From assembly GCA_025331445.1 (NCBI GenBank), contig JAIWNE010000014.1, positions 186,001 through 250,000 on the forward strand: DNA of 64,000 bases, read 5' to 3'. This stretch comes from Blakeslea trispora. Lineage: Eukaryota; Mucoromycota; Mucoromycetes; Mucorales; Choanephoraceae. A model generated the notes under the pieces. The model saw only the letters and a list, made by a program, of their open reading frames with translations. It was not told the DNA's origin and searched no databases. Positions 12,166 to 25,792 of the stretch are shown piece after piece. The translations under genes and the position numbers were made by a program. Numbering within the stretch: the first letter of the stretch is position 1; every line of letters begins with the position of its first letter.

Positions 12166-15100
12166 ACTTTCATACATATCCCCCCATTTTGTGTCTTGTT
12201 TAGACTCAGAATTTGTTATATATTTATTTTCCTTTGCTCTGTATAAAAAACATTATAAAAAGAACTTCTTCTTTAACTCTAATAAACTTCTACTTACTTT
12301 AATGTGATGTAAAGGATGGGTCATTTACGGGAAAAAAAGTTGCATTTCGGAACAGACGTGTGTAACCGATTGTCTATTTATATACATTCGAGATATTTTT
12401 AAACACAACAATTCTCTTTTTTAGGCAATTTAAAGAGGGCTTTGTTGGCTTAGATGACTATCGGAATCAACCTTTTTTAAGCAGTAACCAAGCCAATATG
12501 CTATTGAACAGAGAAAAAGAAAAAAGAAAAAAAAAAGGGTGTTTGATGATGCACAGTAGTTGAAAATCAAATATTAGAGACAACATGAACCATCATCTAA
12601 TGGTTGTCTCTCTTATAAGTTTTATTATTTTACACAGTGTCAACAGAATAATGTAAGGCTTTCTTGTATCACAAAAAAAACAGCTCAAATGTCTCTTGTT
12701 CTTATAGATAGAAACCCTGTCAACCATGATCAGTCTTATAACAAGTATTTATGGTGATTTACTCGAAATAAAGACCTCTTTTTTTTTTTTTTTTTTGCTT
12801 ACAACTCCATTCAGAAAAGCCCGTCAAAAATATATATATATATATATACTTTAGAAACTTGACGAATCAGATAGGATTTAAGCACATTTGTTCTTTTAAA
12901 GTCAAAAAAAAAAAAAGTATATTCTTTCTCTCTCTCTCTCTCTTTTCTTGTTTAAAATAGGAATTTCATTTAAACGAAAATGAGAGGCTTAAATCGAACT
13001 ATGTTGGCTCAGCTTTAACAAATCAAAACTCTAATCTTCTAGCTTGACAGGTCCAGGGGGGGCACTTTTTCAATAGCTAAAAGATGAATCTACTTTTTTA
13101 AATTCAAAATGAAGCGTGAATCTATTTACTATTTTTACTTCCCCCCCACACACACTTCTTTTTTTTTAAAAGTGTGGCTGTTCTAGAAGAAGAAAAGAGG
13201 GAGGGCAAACTTGAATGAGTTAGATAAAAGGAGGATGCGTACAACACAACAGTAACCCAGATAAGCATACAGAGTAAAGACGTGCTTCCCTTTGTTTCTG
13301 TTTTGACAACACAAAGCATATTTGTTTATAAACAACAACAAATGAGCCCATCTATGTGTAACTTTGTACTTGCCATAATAAACTTTTGAGTCAAGATAAC
13401 GCTTACTTGAGGGTAAAATAACTCTTTCAATGCCAGTCGTGTATCTCATAGAAAAGAGAGAATTATCTGAAGGGGGGTCACTTGAGCTTGTACTGGAAAC
13501 TCCATCCTTTCTATCATATGTATCAAGTGACTTTTTTTATTTCTCTATGTTTTTTTTAAAAAGAAAGAAAGTAGGCTATATGCCTTGTATGTAGTTTATT
13601 TTCTTTTTTTTCAGTGAGGCTTGAAATCCTTTCCATTTGGTCACACAAATGGTTCTGCCACTCTTTTTTTTTTTTCTCTTAAAAGTAAAACCGGCTTATA
13701 CGGCATGAACAATCCGTTGAGTTGATCTGTCCTGTGCACGTGTCTAGGAAGATTACTGTTTGAGAATCTTGACTAAATAGGAATAAGCTGTTGTAACATA
13801 TAATCCAAGCAATGACTCAAGTGCAGTAGTAACATGAGAGAACATCCTTTCACTCTCTCTCTCTTTTGAGCGATTACAAGCATATATATTTTCATCTTAC
13901 TTTGGATGTTTATATGCTGATGGTAGCAGTGAATTGATAGACTTGTTATAAAGAATTATAGCAACAACAAAAAAGAAAAGACGTATAAATTGTAGTACAT
14001 GTAATGTTATCGTCAACAACAACAAAAAATACAAGCAGGATAGCCCCCCTCTTCTTCTTTTTTTTTCTCTCTCTCTTGCTAATTAGAACTGGTGCTTTTT
14101 TTTTGGGTTTGATGACGTTTTAATTTATAATAGTGACATACTTGGATGAATATGACATGGATAGATCAAATTATGGCATTTCCTTACCATTAGATTGAAT
14201 TAGATGACAGAAGCATCTTCTATATAGCCTACACACCTCATTAAGGCACAAGAATAATTTCTCTGTATTTTCTTTTTTTTTTTTTATAGTGCTACTAGAT
14301 TTCAATAACCGAGATTTATAAACAAACAGTGTCTTTGGTCAAGAACAAATTCATCAATTGAAACGTTATAGTGAGAGTTCTGTTTAGACAATGAATCTAT
14401 TCTACCTATAAAAAAGAATCCTTTTCGAGTGTTTTTTTTTTTTTCGTAAAGACACTAAATCTTTACTACACGGAAGCTTCCCTTCAACCATCAAGAAAAA
14501 TGACTCTCTTTTCTAGTCATTTATGACGAAATTTCTATTGCAGATTTGTGCCTCGATCTGTGTGAGTGCGTTAAATTGGACTATACCTGTTATATGAAAT
14601 GTATCAGTGCGCTCATTAGATGACAGTGAAGCTATCAGTCTACATAGTTCACCTGTTATAGGAAACCTTCTTTAAAGAATGACAATATTTTAGCCGAGAG
14701 TTCCGTGCGTCATATCGTTTTGCTGCTTTTCGACTTACACTAGCTAGTTATACAAAACATTTTCCCTTCTTTTGTCAAGTGGTTTCTTTTATTAGGTGTT
14801 TATTGTGAATTAAAAAGAAGTGTATGTGTGTCAGATTTCATCTAAACATTCAGGGCAAAAAAAAAGACACTCTTGTTGTCACTTTCTCAAAATGACTAAC
14901 AATTTCAAAAGAAGGTATTTGTAGATTTCAATTGTGTTGTACACTATAGCGTAATTGAGCTTGCCAAACTGGGTCTAAACATATTCAAGTTCCATGATTG
15001 TAACAAACACTCGGCAAGTGTGAGCTATTTCAAAGTTGGTAAAGAGTCTTCACGTCATCAAGTTACTTGAAGATTGAACTCATGGTGATAGCTCAATATC

Positions 15101-15562
15101 GCCGATGAACTGCAAATTTCAAAGTTGGCATCTTTAAACACAGTAAAGCCTAATTCATGATAAGAGTTTTGTCTTTTACTCTTCATCCCAAGTAAAGACA
15201 TCTGGAAATGACAACATATAAGATACAAGGCCCTCTGATGCTCAAAAGCAATCAAACAGCGCTAGCAATAAATTGTTTCATTTGGTATTGAACAGTTTTA
15301 TTTAAAGATAGCTTTTTATGTTCGAAAGGGAGGGTCTTTTTTTTTTTAAAAAAAAAGAAAGAAAAAGAAAAAAAAACAATGTTTTTTCTTGTAAGCCTAG
15401 CTATCTAAAGTTTATCGTTATATAGAGAAGAAAGGGTAAGGTAAAAAAAAAAAAGAAGAAGGAGGAGGGGGGGAATAAATAGAACACTTCATTACATGAA
15501 CCATATTATTCACTAAAACAGAGATTAGTTACAGGCCACAAAGAAAGATAAAAAAAAAGAAC
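12166..15562. other. 3.4-kb gene-free region
   Basis: No ORF with family resemblance, tRNA or transposon remnant was recognised. It contains a (TA)n run near 12830-12847, several CT/GA microsatellites (12925-12945, 13850-13865, 14070-14080) and many A/T homopolymers. The right edge (15400-15562) is the 3' side of the PP2A gene and includes a possible terminal intron: GTAAGT overlaps the stop at 15563, and an acceptor at 15513 would extend the protein by one residue to a TAA at 15506. Confidence 0.45.
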
Positions 15563-17250
15563 TTACGCAAATATAAAAAGGTTATTGGTAGCAGCCACAG
15601 CAATGACATTGTCGTTTGGATGCCATGATGCATGGAGAATCTTCTTGTTGAAATCAATGACTTCCATATCATCCCTCTTACCATTGCGTCCCATTGTCAG
15701 CTTGTTCTTCGTGGCAGGTCCCATACGCTTTGACTTGAATACACTCTTATCAGCCTGAAGTGGGATTTCATGGTTAGTTTCCCGGTTATAGATAGAAAAG
15801 TTGTTGCTATACGATCCTGTCATGACACTCCTTTGAATGCTCCAAGTTAGCCTTTTGCTCACTTATTTCTCACAGCAACTTACTTTCCATCACCACTGAA
15901 CAAACACTCAAATTTGTCGAAAATACAATCATTCTCATAAAGATCACACAAACTACTGCGCAAGTTATCATTCACATTGATGGTCTGAACAGGTTTAGAC
16001 TCCATGTTGATGTCCCAGATCTTAAGGGTCAAATAGTCACGTGCAAGGATATAACGACCATCAGGACTAAACTTGACATCCGATATAGAAGAGATGATTT
16101 CAGAGAAAAAGGAGCGGCTGTTTGGATCTTCATATGCTTCAAAGACTGCCATAGAACAAGAAACGATAAGGAACATTTTGCTTAAAACGAAAATCATCTC
16201 CCTACCTTTTGCATTCTGGTCACATAGAGCAGATTCTCTCATGTCTGCCAATTTGACTGTTCCTTTACTGCTACTGTACATCAGTAAGTTACATTGCTGA
16301 GGGTGAAATTCGGCAGCTGTGATAACCTCAGTCAATTCCTCCATATTAGCAGGCTTAATGTCCACAATGTCTATGATATCGACATGTCAATCTCTCTGTC
16401 TTTCACTCTTTCATAGTTCAAACTTACTAAAACTCTGTTCAGAGATGTTTAGATTCCAAAGGTTGATTCTCAGATCATCAGCAGAAATGTACGTCTCAGC
16501 ATCCGAATTGACGGAGATTGAATTGATGTGGTACGCATGAGCTTGTTTACTGATTAGTTTCTTTTTTCTTTTCTAAACTATCAAGACTTACCATTAGCAT
16601 AGATTTTCTTTGGAACTGCAGCCACAAGGTTATCTTGCTGAGAGAATTTTGGTATAGACAATCCCCCAGATGTGATATTGTTACTTGTAGGTATTTTCAC
16701 ATTTCTTTCAAACACTTTCCATAGTTTGATTGTTTTATCTATTCCAACACTTTTTCAGTACCTTTCTTATTACTTGGTGATTGCTTAGCCCTACCATTGG
16801 TAGACAGCAAGAAATGAGCCGAATTTGTTCTTCGACACCACTTGATCTTGTTGATCTTCTCTTCAATCTCCAAACTCTTCAAATAATCAAATTCAGGCTC
16901 ATGAGATTGAAACTCTGTGTAAAATTTGTATTCGCATCCTTTCTTCTATATAAAATGAAACTCAGTCAATAAAAGAAGAAAGAAGACAAAGATAGTGTTG
17001 TCACTGTACTCCATCGTTTCTTTCAAACAATACAACTCTTCCGCCTTTATCGCCAGTGGCCAAATAGTTACCGGTATGATCAAACTCAACAGCTGAAATG
17101 ATATCGGCTATAAGGAGATTATGTATCCAATGTTAGTTAAAGGTCGTTATTTATTTATTTATTATTTTACAAACCTTCTGTAATGTCATCAGAGTCTCCT
17201 TTGTCACCAAAACATTGCGCAAACTTCCATCTCTTTTCTTCTTCACTCAT
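15563..17250 (-). CDS. PP2A regulatory subunit B (PR55/Cdc55 type)
   Basis: Eight exons (17250-17175, 17107-17010, 16945-16795, 16738-16592, 16541-16428, 16370-16206, 16145-15884, 15830-15563; introns 53-67 nt) give 426 aa, the normal length of B55 subunits. Diagnostic B55 segments are all present in order: [128 protein letters not shown]55 is a seven-bladed WD40 propeller that directs the PP2A core to substrates in mitotic exit, morphogenesis and nutrient signalling. The start is the first in-frame ATG ([15 protein letters not shown]). The C-terminus is slightly ambiguous because the stop TAA overlaps a GTAAGT donor; splicing to 15513 would replace FA-stop by FAE-stop. Confidence 0.95.
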
Positions 17251-18555
17251 CGTGTAAAGTGTACTTGTTTGTCTATGAACTATATAGAATAATATAAAGA
17301 AAGAAAAAAGAGAAAATACAGAAAAGAGAGAGAGAGAGAGAGAGTAAAAATGGGTTGAAGGTACCGCGTTTAAAGGGCTCTGAAAGCAAAGCGTGACTAT
17401 CAAATGGGTCGATCTACTTAAATCGCCCATAGATAAAGACATCCTAATGGCCTTAAAGAGAAAATTCATTATATCAAGAATGACTGCACTTATCCTTCAT
17501 GCCCTATGTTCTAGTCGAATTAGCTACAAATGAAAATCACATTATGTTGGGATACAAAGAGCTATATTGAGTCTCATAGTTTCAAATGGAACTATCACAC
17601 ACACAAAAAGAAAAAACTACCATGACAGAAACTCTTGATTCCACCACGTATCCAGAGACCACCAAAATTTCAAAGTGTTTGCTACACATACCATTTATAC
17701 ACAAACAATCGAGAAGATAACTAGTATTGCGGGATACATTCAACAAAGACCAAGAAAAAATTAAATGTAAAAAGAATGGCCTTCCTTTCTTGTTTGACGT
17801 TTGAGGATTTACTCTGAAGAAAAGACGTGTAACAGATGGGAGTAAGAAATATGAAGAAAATGATACATTTGATTCAAGAGAATCACAATTTACTCGGTTG
17901 ATTGTCTGTTTAATACGTTAAGAGTAACCATTCATTCTCTGCGCATCTACTAAAAACATCAGTTTCTATGCTTGAAGAAAATGACAAGCATGTCTGATTC
18001 TGGCTATCTAATTTGGGTCTTGTTAAAGAAAGATAGGAGCTAATGATAAACTTATAGCAGCTACCTTTGGTTGTCGTCCTTGAACTATTGATTCCGTATG
18101 AACACTTTGTACACATCTCTCGACATTTTCGTTACGCTATTTTACAACAAGATACAAGTCTTGAATGCTAAAGCTTTCTACAATATGCCTTTAATCCAAT
18201 CTTATCCACAAATTATGTGCATGTAACAGATTTATTAAAACCAGTAACGATACATCAGTATGCTTCATCGTTTTATGTCAGATTCAAGAAAGAAAAGAAT
18301 CAGTTTTGACCGACATCATTAATGGCAGCAACTTTTCAGAACAAGTACAAACTGAAAGACAAACAATGGACAACAGCTCTCCCTCCAATAACCTGAGAAG
18401 AATTGGCCCGAATAAAGCAGAATTATTGCTGCAATCACAACTTACTCACTCAAACGTGTTTTCATTTTCGATTATCAACATTAAACCGTCGTTATGTCCA
18501 GTTTCTTTCTTATTCAATAAACAAAAACAAATATGTGAGTTCCATAATGACTCAT
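17251..18555. other. intergenic region between PP2A-B and SSD1-like genes
   Basis: About 1.3 kb. The left part is the PP2A-B promoter, with a GA/CT microsatellite at about 17322-17344. The rest shows no coding potential that stands up; small ORFs at 18306-18578 are read as chance. No RNA gene seen. Confidence 0.5.
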
Positions 18556-21552
18556 TTATTCAATCAACTCGACAATAAAATTAGGCCTAATAGCACGCAT
18601 ATCTACATGAATTTGAACAAAGATACGAGATGCAAACGAAATTGTCTGGTTCTCATGACTAAAATCATTGTTTAGGGCCACTTGAAGTTCCAGATCAAAC
18701 TCAGGCAGGTAAAGTGTCGTTGTGCCTCTTTCAACTGAAATGACAAATGCTTCTGTTGACAGCTTGTTTGATTCTGTATTTGAACATTCTCGGTAGATAT
18801 AGGCCGCCACAAACAATTTCTTACTGTCCTGTTCAGCCGATACCTTGGCACGATGGGACGAATTGCAGTGGCGAGCAATCCTGTCAATAGCATCTACTTG
18901 ATCGCTCTCTTGCTTTTCGCCCTTTAGTGTTGCATTCAACTGCCTTTGAGCAAAAATGGATGCATAATTATGGTTAGGTTCGGTGAAGATAGTACAGATA
19001 GAAGTACCGAAGCTAAAATGATGATACTTTGAAATATCCAAAGATCCTGCACTAAAATATTTAGGTAGTGGGATGGCTGCTTGAACCAAATGCATCATGG
19101 TCTGTTGTCTTGCCATGTTTGTTTCTTTTGATTGGATCATCTCAATGAGTTCATGAATATCTTTAGGCGCACAATCAAAGTGGTCTAAAAGAGCAGACTA
19201 TCATGAGAGGATTAAAAGACATGATTCGATGGCACATTGGTTTTCTTTCTTTACCAATTTAGACAGTTTGGGTAGTTCCTGCCTATAGAGTAAGGCTTGA
19301 TCAGGAAAACGACAAGATATCTTCCTACCCACTTCCATGTTGGCAATGATCAGAAGCTCTTGAATGAGAACGTCCTCGTCTGACTGATCATATCGATACA
19401 CTTGTTCGGGATAACCACTGTCCGCCAACTCAAACAACAAGACGGGTTTTGTCAAATGCATACCCTCTGATTTCTCAAGTCGTATCTTTTGTAACTTTCG
19501 ACAAAGATGGAGCAATGCTTTGGCTTCTTTTGTCAGAGTATTACCTACATGGCTTTTCACTTTGACAATAGTGTGTCCAATCCAGGCATGCAACAAGATA
19601 CCAGCTTCTGTAAACCGACACATAACAGTGTATGCTAAACGTTCTTTATCAACATCTAAGCTGCAATGCGACGATAGAAAATCAAGAGGCAAGATAGGTA
19701 TCTTCTTTTTGTCTGCAAGTTGAACTGCACAGGATCTCTCACGAGCTTCTCGATCCAAAGGTGTATTGGTATGGACATATCGAGAAACATCAGCTACATG
19801 AATGCCTACTTCATACATGCCTTTTTCATCTGTTGTGATAGAAAATGCGTGGTCCATGTCTAAAATAAACAAGTTGAGGAAATGCAGATAAAAAGAAAAA
19901 AAGAGAGAGAGAGAGAAAGAAAGAGAGAGGCAAGAACGAAGAATGGGATCAATCATTTATTTGTGTTACCTTGATCCAGGTCACCAAAAGTAAATATGCT
20001 TAAATCTTCTTTAGATAGATCTCGTCTTAGTTTACGCTCTTCATCCGTAATTCCGACTGGAACAGCAGAAGCTGCTTTCTTTACGGCTTCAGAGAAATCA
20101 GAATCCTTTATATGATGATCTGCCATCAAAGCGCGTGAATGAACGCCTAATTCGCCCATCCAACCAATCTTCTTTTCAACGATACCAAAAGGATGTAATG
20201 ATGTAGCAGGCCATCGCTGTATGCTCCCCTTTTAGAAAAGAGAGAAAATAACGGTGTTAATTATAGAGGATAAACAGAACCGCGTTTGTACACATGGTTT
20301 AAAGGTAAACTTACAATGAAAATCCTGTTTTTATATTCTTCATGATATTTGATGAAATCAGGCGGTGCATGTTTAATAGGAACTGCAACTAAGGGAAGTC
20401 GTTTATCAGCAGGTATAAACCAGATAATCTTTGGACTATGTGTTTCCTTCTTGTCGCGACTACCATTATCCAAAGTGGGCGCATAAGGTCGACTGAGTGA
20501 GAGAGTTCTGACCAAAGAAAACAAACAAACAGTTTAGCCTATTTTTTTCCCTTTTGTATACAGATCACGATTTACCCTGAGAAAAGCATATTTCTTGGTC
20601 TCTCAAGTATACAAACAACCTTTCCACAATACTTGGGACGATTAGTCGCTTCTTTCAATTGTTCCAAAGTAGCTACATTGTCTTCTGGAATAGAAGAAAG
20701 CCCACCGTTTGAGGTAAAAGAGGAAGCACTCTGATTTTGTAATGAGATGGCTGAAAGACGGCGTGTCTGGCGCGCCATTCGCTTTGCTTGTCGCTCATTC
20801 AACATCTCATCCACGTCTACTAACTCAACGACTACCTGATCACCATCCAAAGCACGATTCCTATTCCTTGATCCAAAGATATAGATAGATGCATCCAATT
20901 CCTCACATTCTACATCAGCCTCTGAACTATCTTGAAGACTGACTCTCAAGATACCTGAATATAGACTACGTGAACGAACAGCTGCTGCAGCCTCAGATGT
21001 CTTCATGTGCGGAGTATACAACAACCGCCTGTTACTGTTTTCAGACTGGAAAGGGAGAGTTGTACTAGGTACTACAAATCCGAAAGACAAAATTTAAACA
21101 AGCATGTACAGAAGTACGCTAACTTTATAGCTACCCGATTGACTTCGATTTCTTTTGATAATGGTGTCCTTCTGTTGGATTGCTAGTGAATCCATATCTG
21201 AAGGAAGCAGATCATAGGCTTGCTCTTCAATAGGTGATAAGCCATGCTCGGGACCATCTAGAGTATGTTGTATAGGTTGAGGTGGTTCAGAGTGTCGACG
21301 ACTTCTTTTTGAAGGCTCTGCCATCTGATATATTGAGGCTGTAGGTAGCCTCTTCATCTCACTGATGATGTCTACAATGGATTGAAATGCAGGCGAGTCC
21401 TTCTTTTCTTCAGATTTTGGCTTGGATTTGATGCCATGGGAACTTCTGCGTCGATGTGCTTTGTTTGTCTGAACAAAAGCAGGATCATCATCAGTGATTG
21501 TTGTTTCTGAACAAGAAGATCTTCTACGCCCACGACTCTTTCGTCTTGTCAT
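18556..21552 (-). CDS. SSD1/Dis3L2-like RNB-domain protein with degenerate active site
   Basis: Six exons (21552-21135, 21071-20576, 20507-20315, 20228-19970, 19859-19255, 19197-18556) give 870 aa. The N-terminus is basic and Ser-rich (RRKSRGRRRSS), then cold-shock-like segments and the RNB domain (about 440-660: IFTFGDLDQDMDHAFSI, VGIHVADVSRYV, RERSCAVQLADKKKIPILP). Active RNB nucleases need four acidic residues in IDP-x4-DLDDA; here the segment reads FGDLDQDMDHA, so first and last positions are not conserved, and the YTHFTSPIRRY motif reads TIFTEPNHNYA. This matches SSD1-type pseudo-nucleases, which bind cell-wall mRNAs and repress their translation rather than degrade RNA. The start is the first in-frame ATG after a stop. 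At 870 aa it is shorter than yeast Ssd1 (about 1250 aa), mainly at the N-terminus. Dis3L2 descent is the alternative. Confidence 0.82.
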
Positions 21553-24500
21553 TTTGGTATTCTCAAGAGAGTTTGATTTTGTGTCTTGTTTGCTTAATGC
21601 CAATGGGTGCTGATTTTCAAATACGTAAATCGCATATTTTTATAGAAGAAAACTTATGTTTATTGCCTACAATACCTGTGAATCATGTTGTAGTTGCACT
21701 TGCATCTTGTTTACAAATAATAATAATGCAGCATAAAAATGAAAAGGAAGAGAAAGAGGAAATGTAAATTGTGCACGCCATTATTTCCCGCATTTTGTCT
21801 AACACTAAAACGTCACGGTTCCACCATTTTTTTCTTCTTTTTTTTTTTTAGCTATTCAAAAAGGAATCAATGTTCCGCACCCGTAAATGTGTGTAAGGAA
21901 GGACTTTGCAGCCAATCATGTGAGACGCATTATATATTTTGAGCTGTGAAAATGCTAGTATGGAAAATATTTCATCCAAAGTTAAGAAAGATGCATAAAG
22001 CTTTTTTTCTTTTAAAAAAATGTTGTACGAGAATTAGTCTTAACACTACCCCCAATCCTATCGATTACCAAAAAGGTCTATGGGCGTCGAATACAAGCAT
22101 ATTGGTTGTGTTGCTATGAATCTCTAAAGACATGAAGACATCCTCTGATACGAGCTGTACCATCTTATGATGAGTTTCAACTAATTCTATCTGTGGAAAA
22201 CACCATACAAACGGTACAAACAGAGAGAGAGAGAGAGAGAAATGTTTCCCATGAAGAAGTACAGTGTACAGAGACGAGTAAAACGTCACAAGCTATATGT
22301 TTCAGAACCCCAATGACATACATGCACACTTTCACCATGGCTTTTGCTTTTTATGACATGATAGTCGCGTCAAGGAAGCTTTTGATGTTTGAGAATACTA
22401 AAACAATCAACTTTTATACGATATAAAGCAAGTTCTTGCTAACAAATTATTATCTGGAATTAAGATTCCAAAATACACAATAAAAAGACCATATAATTTA
22501 CGTATGAAACCTACGGAAATCGGCTTTGTGCCTATTTCTTGTCTCTTGGAGAGTTTTTAAGGCACATTCATATAAACTAAGCATTTATGCCATTTCCCCT
22601 TCTGCTTGCATATTCTGCTATTTCCAGAAAATTGAAGAGCTTGAAACTTTAGCTAATACCTACACAGCGACTAGACATGTGTGATCTGTATTTTGCAGAC
22701 ATAAGCACTGGACCAACGAAAAGTTTAGAAATTTCAGCAGATATTGCTATGGTTCATGTAACGTGTCTAAAGTGTTTGGCATACATTTCAGCAAATCTAC
22801 ATGTCTGTATAGCTGTCTTCTCCTACCAAAATCGAAACAGATGCAAGACGCAATAGCTTTGTCTTTAATGTGTCTCTGAACTTGAAATTACAAGAATATA
22901 GTTGATCTTTGAAAACCTTCATCATCGTTATTAAGAACTGCCAAGAGATTCTTTCTACTGAAGTAATTCTACAGAAATCCCATCACTTGTTTGCATTTTC
23001 ATTACGCCTCCTACTGAAGGTTGATATAAAGCATCCGTGGTGTTGATTATTGAGTAAACAGAGCTGCTGGCAAACACCTTAACTGCCCTGAATATCGAGA
23101 AGAATGCTCAATCATAGAAGTACCCATAAAGATAAGGCATGTACACAATGCCAATGTAGAAAGTTGTAGAAAAGTATTGCGATTTAACTATATAATAGAT
23201 TACGATCCAATGAATCTAGACATTCGTTTATTGTAAAGAGTAGCACAAACAGAAAGAAAGGCTGTTTCATTAACAATAATCTCCTTTTGAATGAGACTTT
23301 TTCGTAACTATTATTAGAGTATAATGGCTATTGAGGTTGGCTGTGTCAAAGCCAATTAGGGCTCATGCTTCTTTTTCCCAATGAATCTTTCAATACGATA
23401 GTTCTCACACAGTACTGTTGTACTATCAATCAACATGCCTTCATTAACTGCAATAGATAGACAAACTTCTTTCTAAAGGGCAAAAGAAAAATGATCTTTC
23501 TTCTTTCTCGAAAGAGAAGGTAAAATGCATCTATGGTTTAAAACATAAGCTTTCCAATAACAATGAGGAAAAAGGAAGGACTTTTCTATTGATGAATAGA
23601 AGGCTGTTATAAACTTCAGTTTTGAGAAGTCTGCTACTGCCAAACATAGAAAAAAAGAAAAGTCAGTAGGAGTCGGCCTTTCCTGAAGAAAAAATTTTTC
23701 TTTTGAAAAAAAGACGCCTATACTATCTTGGTATTTCGTACATGATATACATAGCTTACAAAACAGAATGTGCAATACCTGCCTTTATGTGCCCAAGTCC
23801 TCTATAGAGCGAACGATAAACTCAATTTTATATAGATGGCCATTTTAGCTTTTATCTTAAACAACCAATGGTTTAACACAGTGACCGCTTTCAAATCTAT
23901 AAGCCTTGAAAAATAAATTAAGCAGTCGCAAACTAAACTCAGTTGAACCCACCAGAAAAATTTACAAAAAAAAAAAGTATAAATAAAGGGTGCAAAATGC
24001 GAAAATGATTTTGCTTCTTTACAACGCAAAAAATAACCAATTGCAATAAAAAGCATTCGTGTGAGATGACTTGTTCATCGTTGATACAACGAAATCGTCA
24101 AACAATTGAAGACTACCTAAAACACACGAGATGGGTGCACAGAATGGTTAGGATTAGCTATGGCATTATGTGCAATTTTGTGGGTTTCATCCTGCTCTTT
24201 ATATAAAAAAAATAAGAAAACGAAAATTTACCCCTGCAAAAAAAAGTGAAAAATCATATTTGCGCTTCCTTGCTTTGAGAGAGTACTAGTGTCAGCCCCA
24301 GCTCATGTGTGCCAGGAGGAAATGGGACTTAACATTCATGATAGATGATGATGTTGTATTTATCATGTTTCAACCAGAAAGAAGTTAAATCCTTGTGTTG
24401 AAGCTACCTCTCATTACAGTTTTTGAGCTAGCTGGTTTTTCTTTACAAAAAGTTTAAACTTCTTGTGTATTATGATTTGATAAACGATCTTCTTATCTTT

Positions 24501-25792
24501 GAATCAGCGTTTTATGTTAAATTCGTGACAGAACTACCCACTGTTACAAGCAAATGGTTTCTTTAACTCAATAAAGGCAAAACAAGTTAATAACAAAAGT
24601 AGAGAGAGTCCATATAATTTTATGTTTAGATAAAGCTGTATGCTTACGTAGTTCAAATAAAAAACATATCAAGTCAACCAAGCAGCTGAAGTATGCCAGA
24701 TGATGAGAGTACTTGCACAGAAACAACAAATATAACAAAAAAAGGAAAGGCATGATTTAACTCCATTTTTTCTTTTTCTTGGAAAACAAACAAAGCTAGT
24801 ATTAGTTTGAGAAAAAACAACATCAACCAAAGTAAGCAGCAAATCAGTGCCTGACTATTTCTTCCAAAAGTCATTGCTCCTTGCTTGCCTTAAGGTTAGA
24901 GATATGTAAAAGAGTAAGAGAGGATCAATTGGAGTTATCTTTGTCATATTTGCACAAAACAGATCAATGTGATTCATTCTACTTGTCTGCCTGAGTCTGC
25001 CCGGCTTACTGTGGAGAAACCGCAATGGTGATTTAACTTAAAAGGGTTATGTTGAATCGCCTTCAAAGATTTACAGCGTTTGTTTTACATATCTGCCTCA
25101 AAATGTTCCTTCAGTTTTATCAAAAAAGCTTGAAGCAATCATACAAAATTGTCTTTGTCAGTCAGGCAAAATTCTTATTTTCCTGGCATTGCACTAAACG
25201 GCATACGGCCTTCTCAATTGAAATCTGTCACGCTGAACTTCCCTACAAAATGTAGCTGCCATCGTTCTCTCGTTAACTTCTTTTCAACTTTGCGTTCTAT
25301 AAAAGAAATTTCGCCTTTTCATATTGATTGAATAGTTCCTTTTTTATTCTTGTTGATATGAGCTATCGTTTGTTATGATAAAGCAAAGTATTGTGCAGTC
25401 TTTTCTTTAGCTTTATACGAGCTGAATGGACCTTAAAAAGCTGAAGAGACGAGCTTCAATTGAAAAGACTTACTTCGCGCTCCAAAGCTATAGCCATATA
25501 CAATTAACATGACTCCTATTACAATTATTTTTCTTTTTTAAGCAATCAATATGAGGTGCTACTCATCGAATCAGTATTTGTCAAATTACCAAGCTTAACC
25601 AGAATCACGTATTTCAATGAATCTTTTTACTTTCATTACATGATGCTTGTAAATATCATATGCATGTACACTTAAACCTAGTTTGTCTTGGAAAAATTCA
25701 CATATTAAAATGGAGAGAACCTGCCGCAGCAAAAATCATAATAAAAAGAAGAAAAAAAAAAGAAATCTTTATTGTGTTGTATTTTGCTAAAC
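21553..25792. other. 4.2-kb gene-free region
   Basis: The longest spacer in the window. Only short chance ORFs were found. It has a GA run at 22222-22240 and scattered A/T homopolymers; there are no transposon ends, tRNA or tandem repeats that I can support. The last few tens of bases before 25793 are A-rich and form the ABC-F leader. It could hide a non-coding RNA or an old, unrecognisable insertion. Confidence 0.4.

Noticed and set aside
12166..15562. Search for snRNA, tRNA or snoRNA in the long spacer
   Set aside because: No box or stem pattern strong enough to support a call by eye.
18306..18578. 90-codon plus-strand ORF overlapping the end of the SSD1-like gene
   Set aside because: No ATG start at the reported position, no recognisable domain, and it overlaps the real 3' end.
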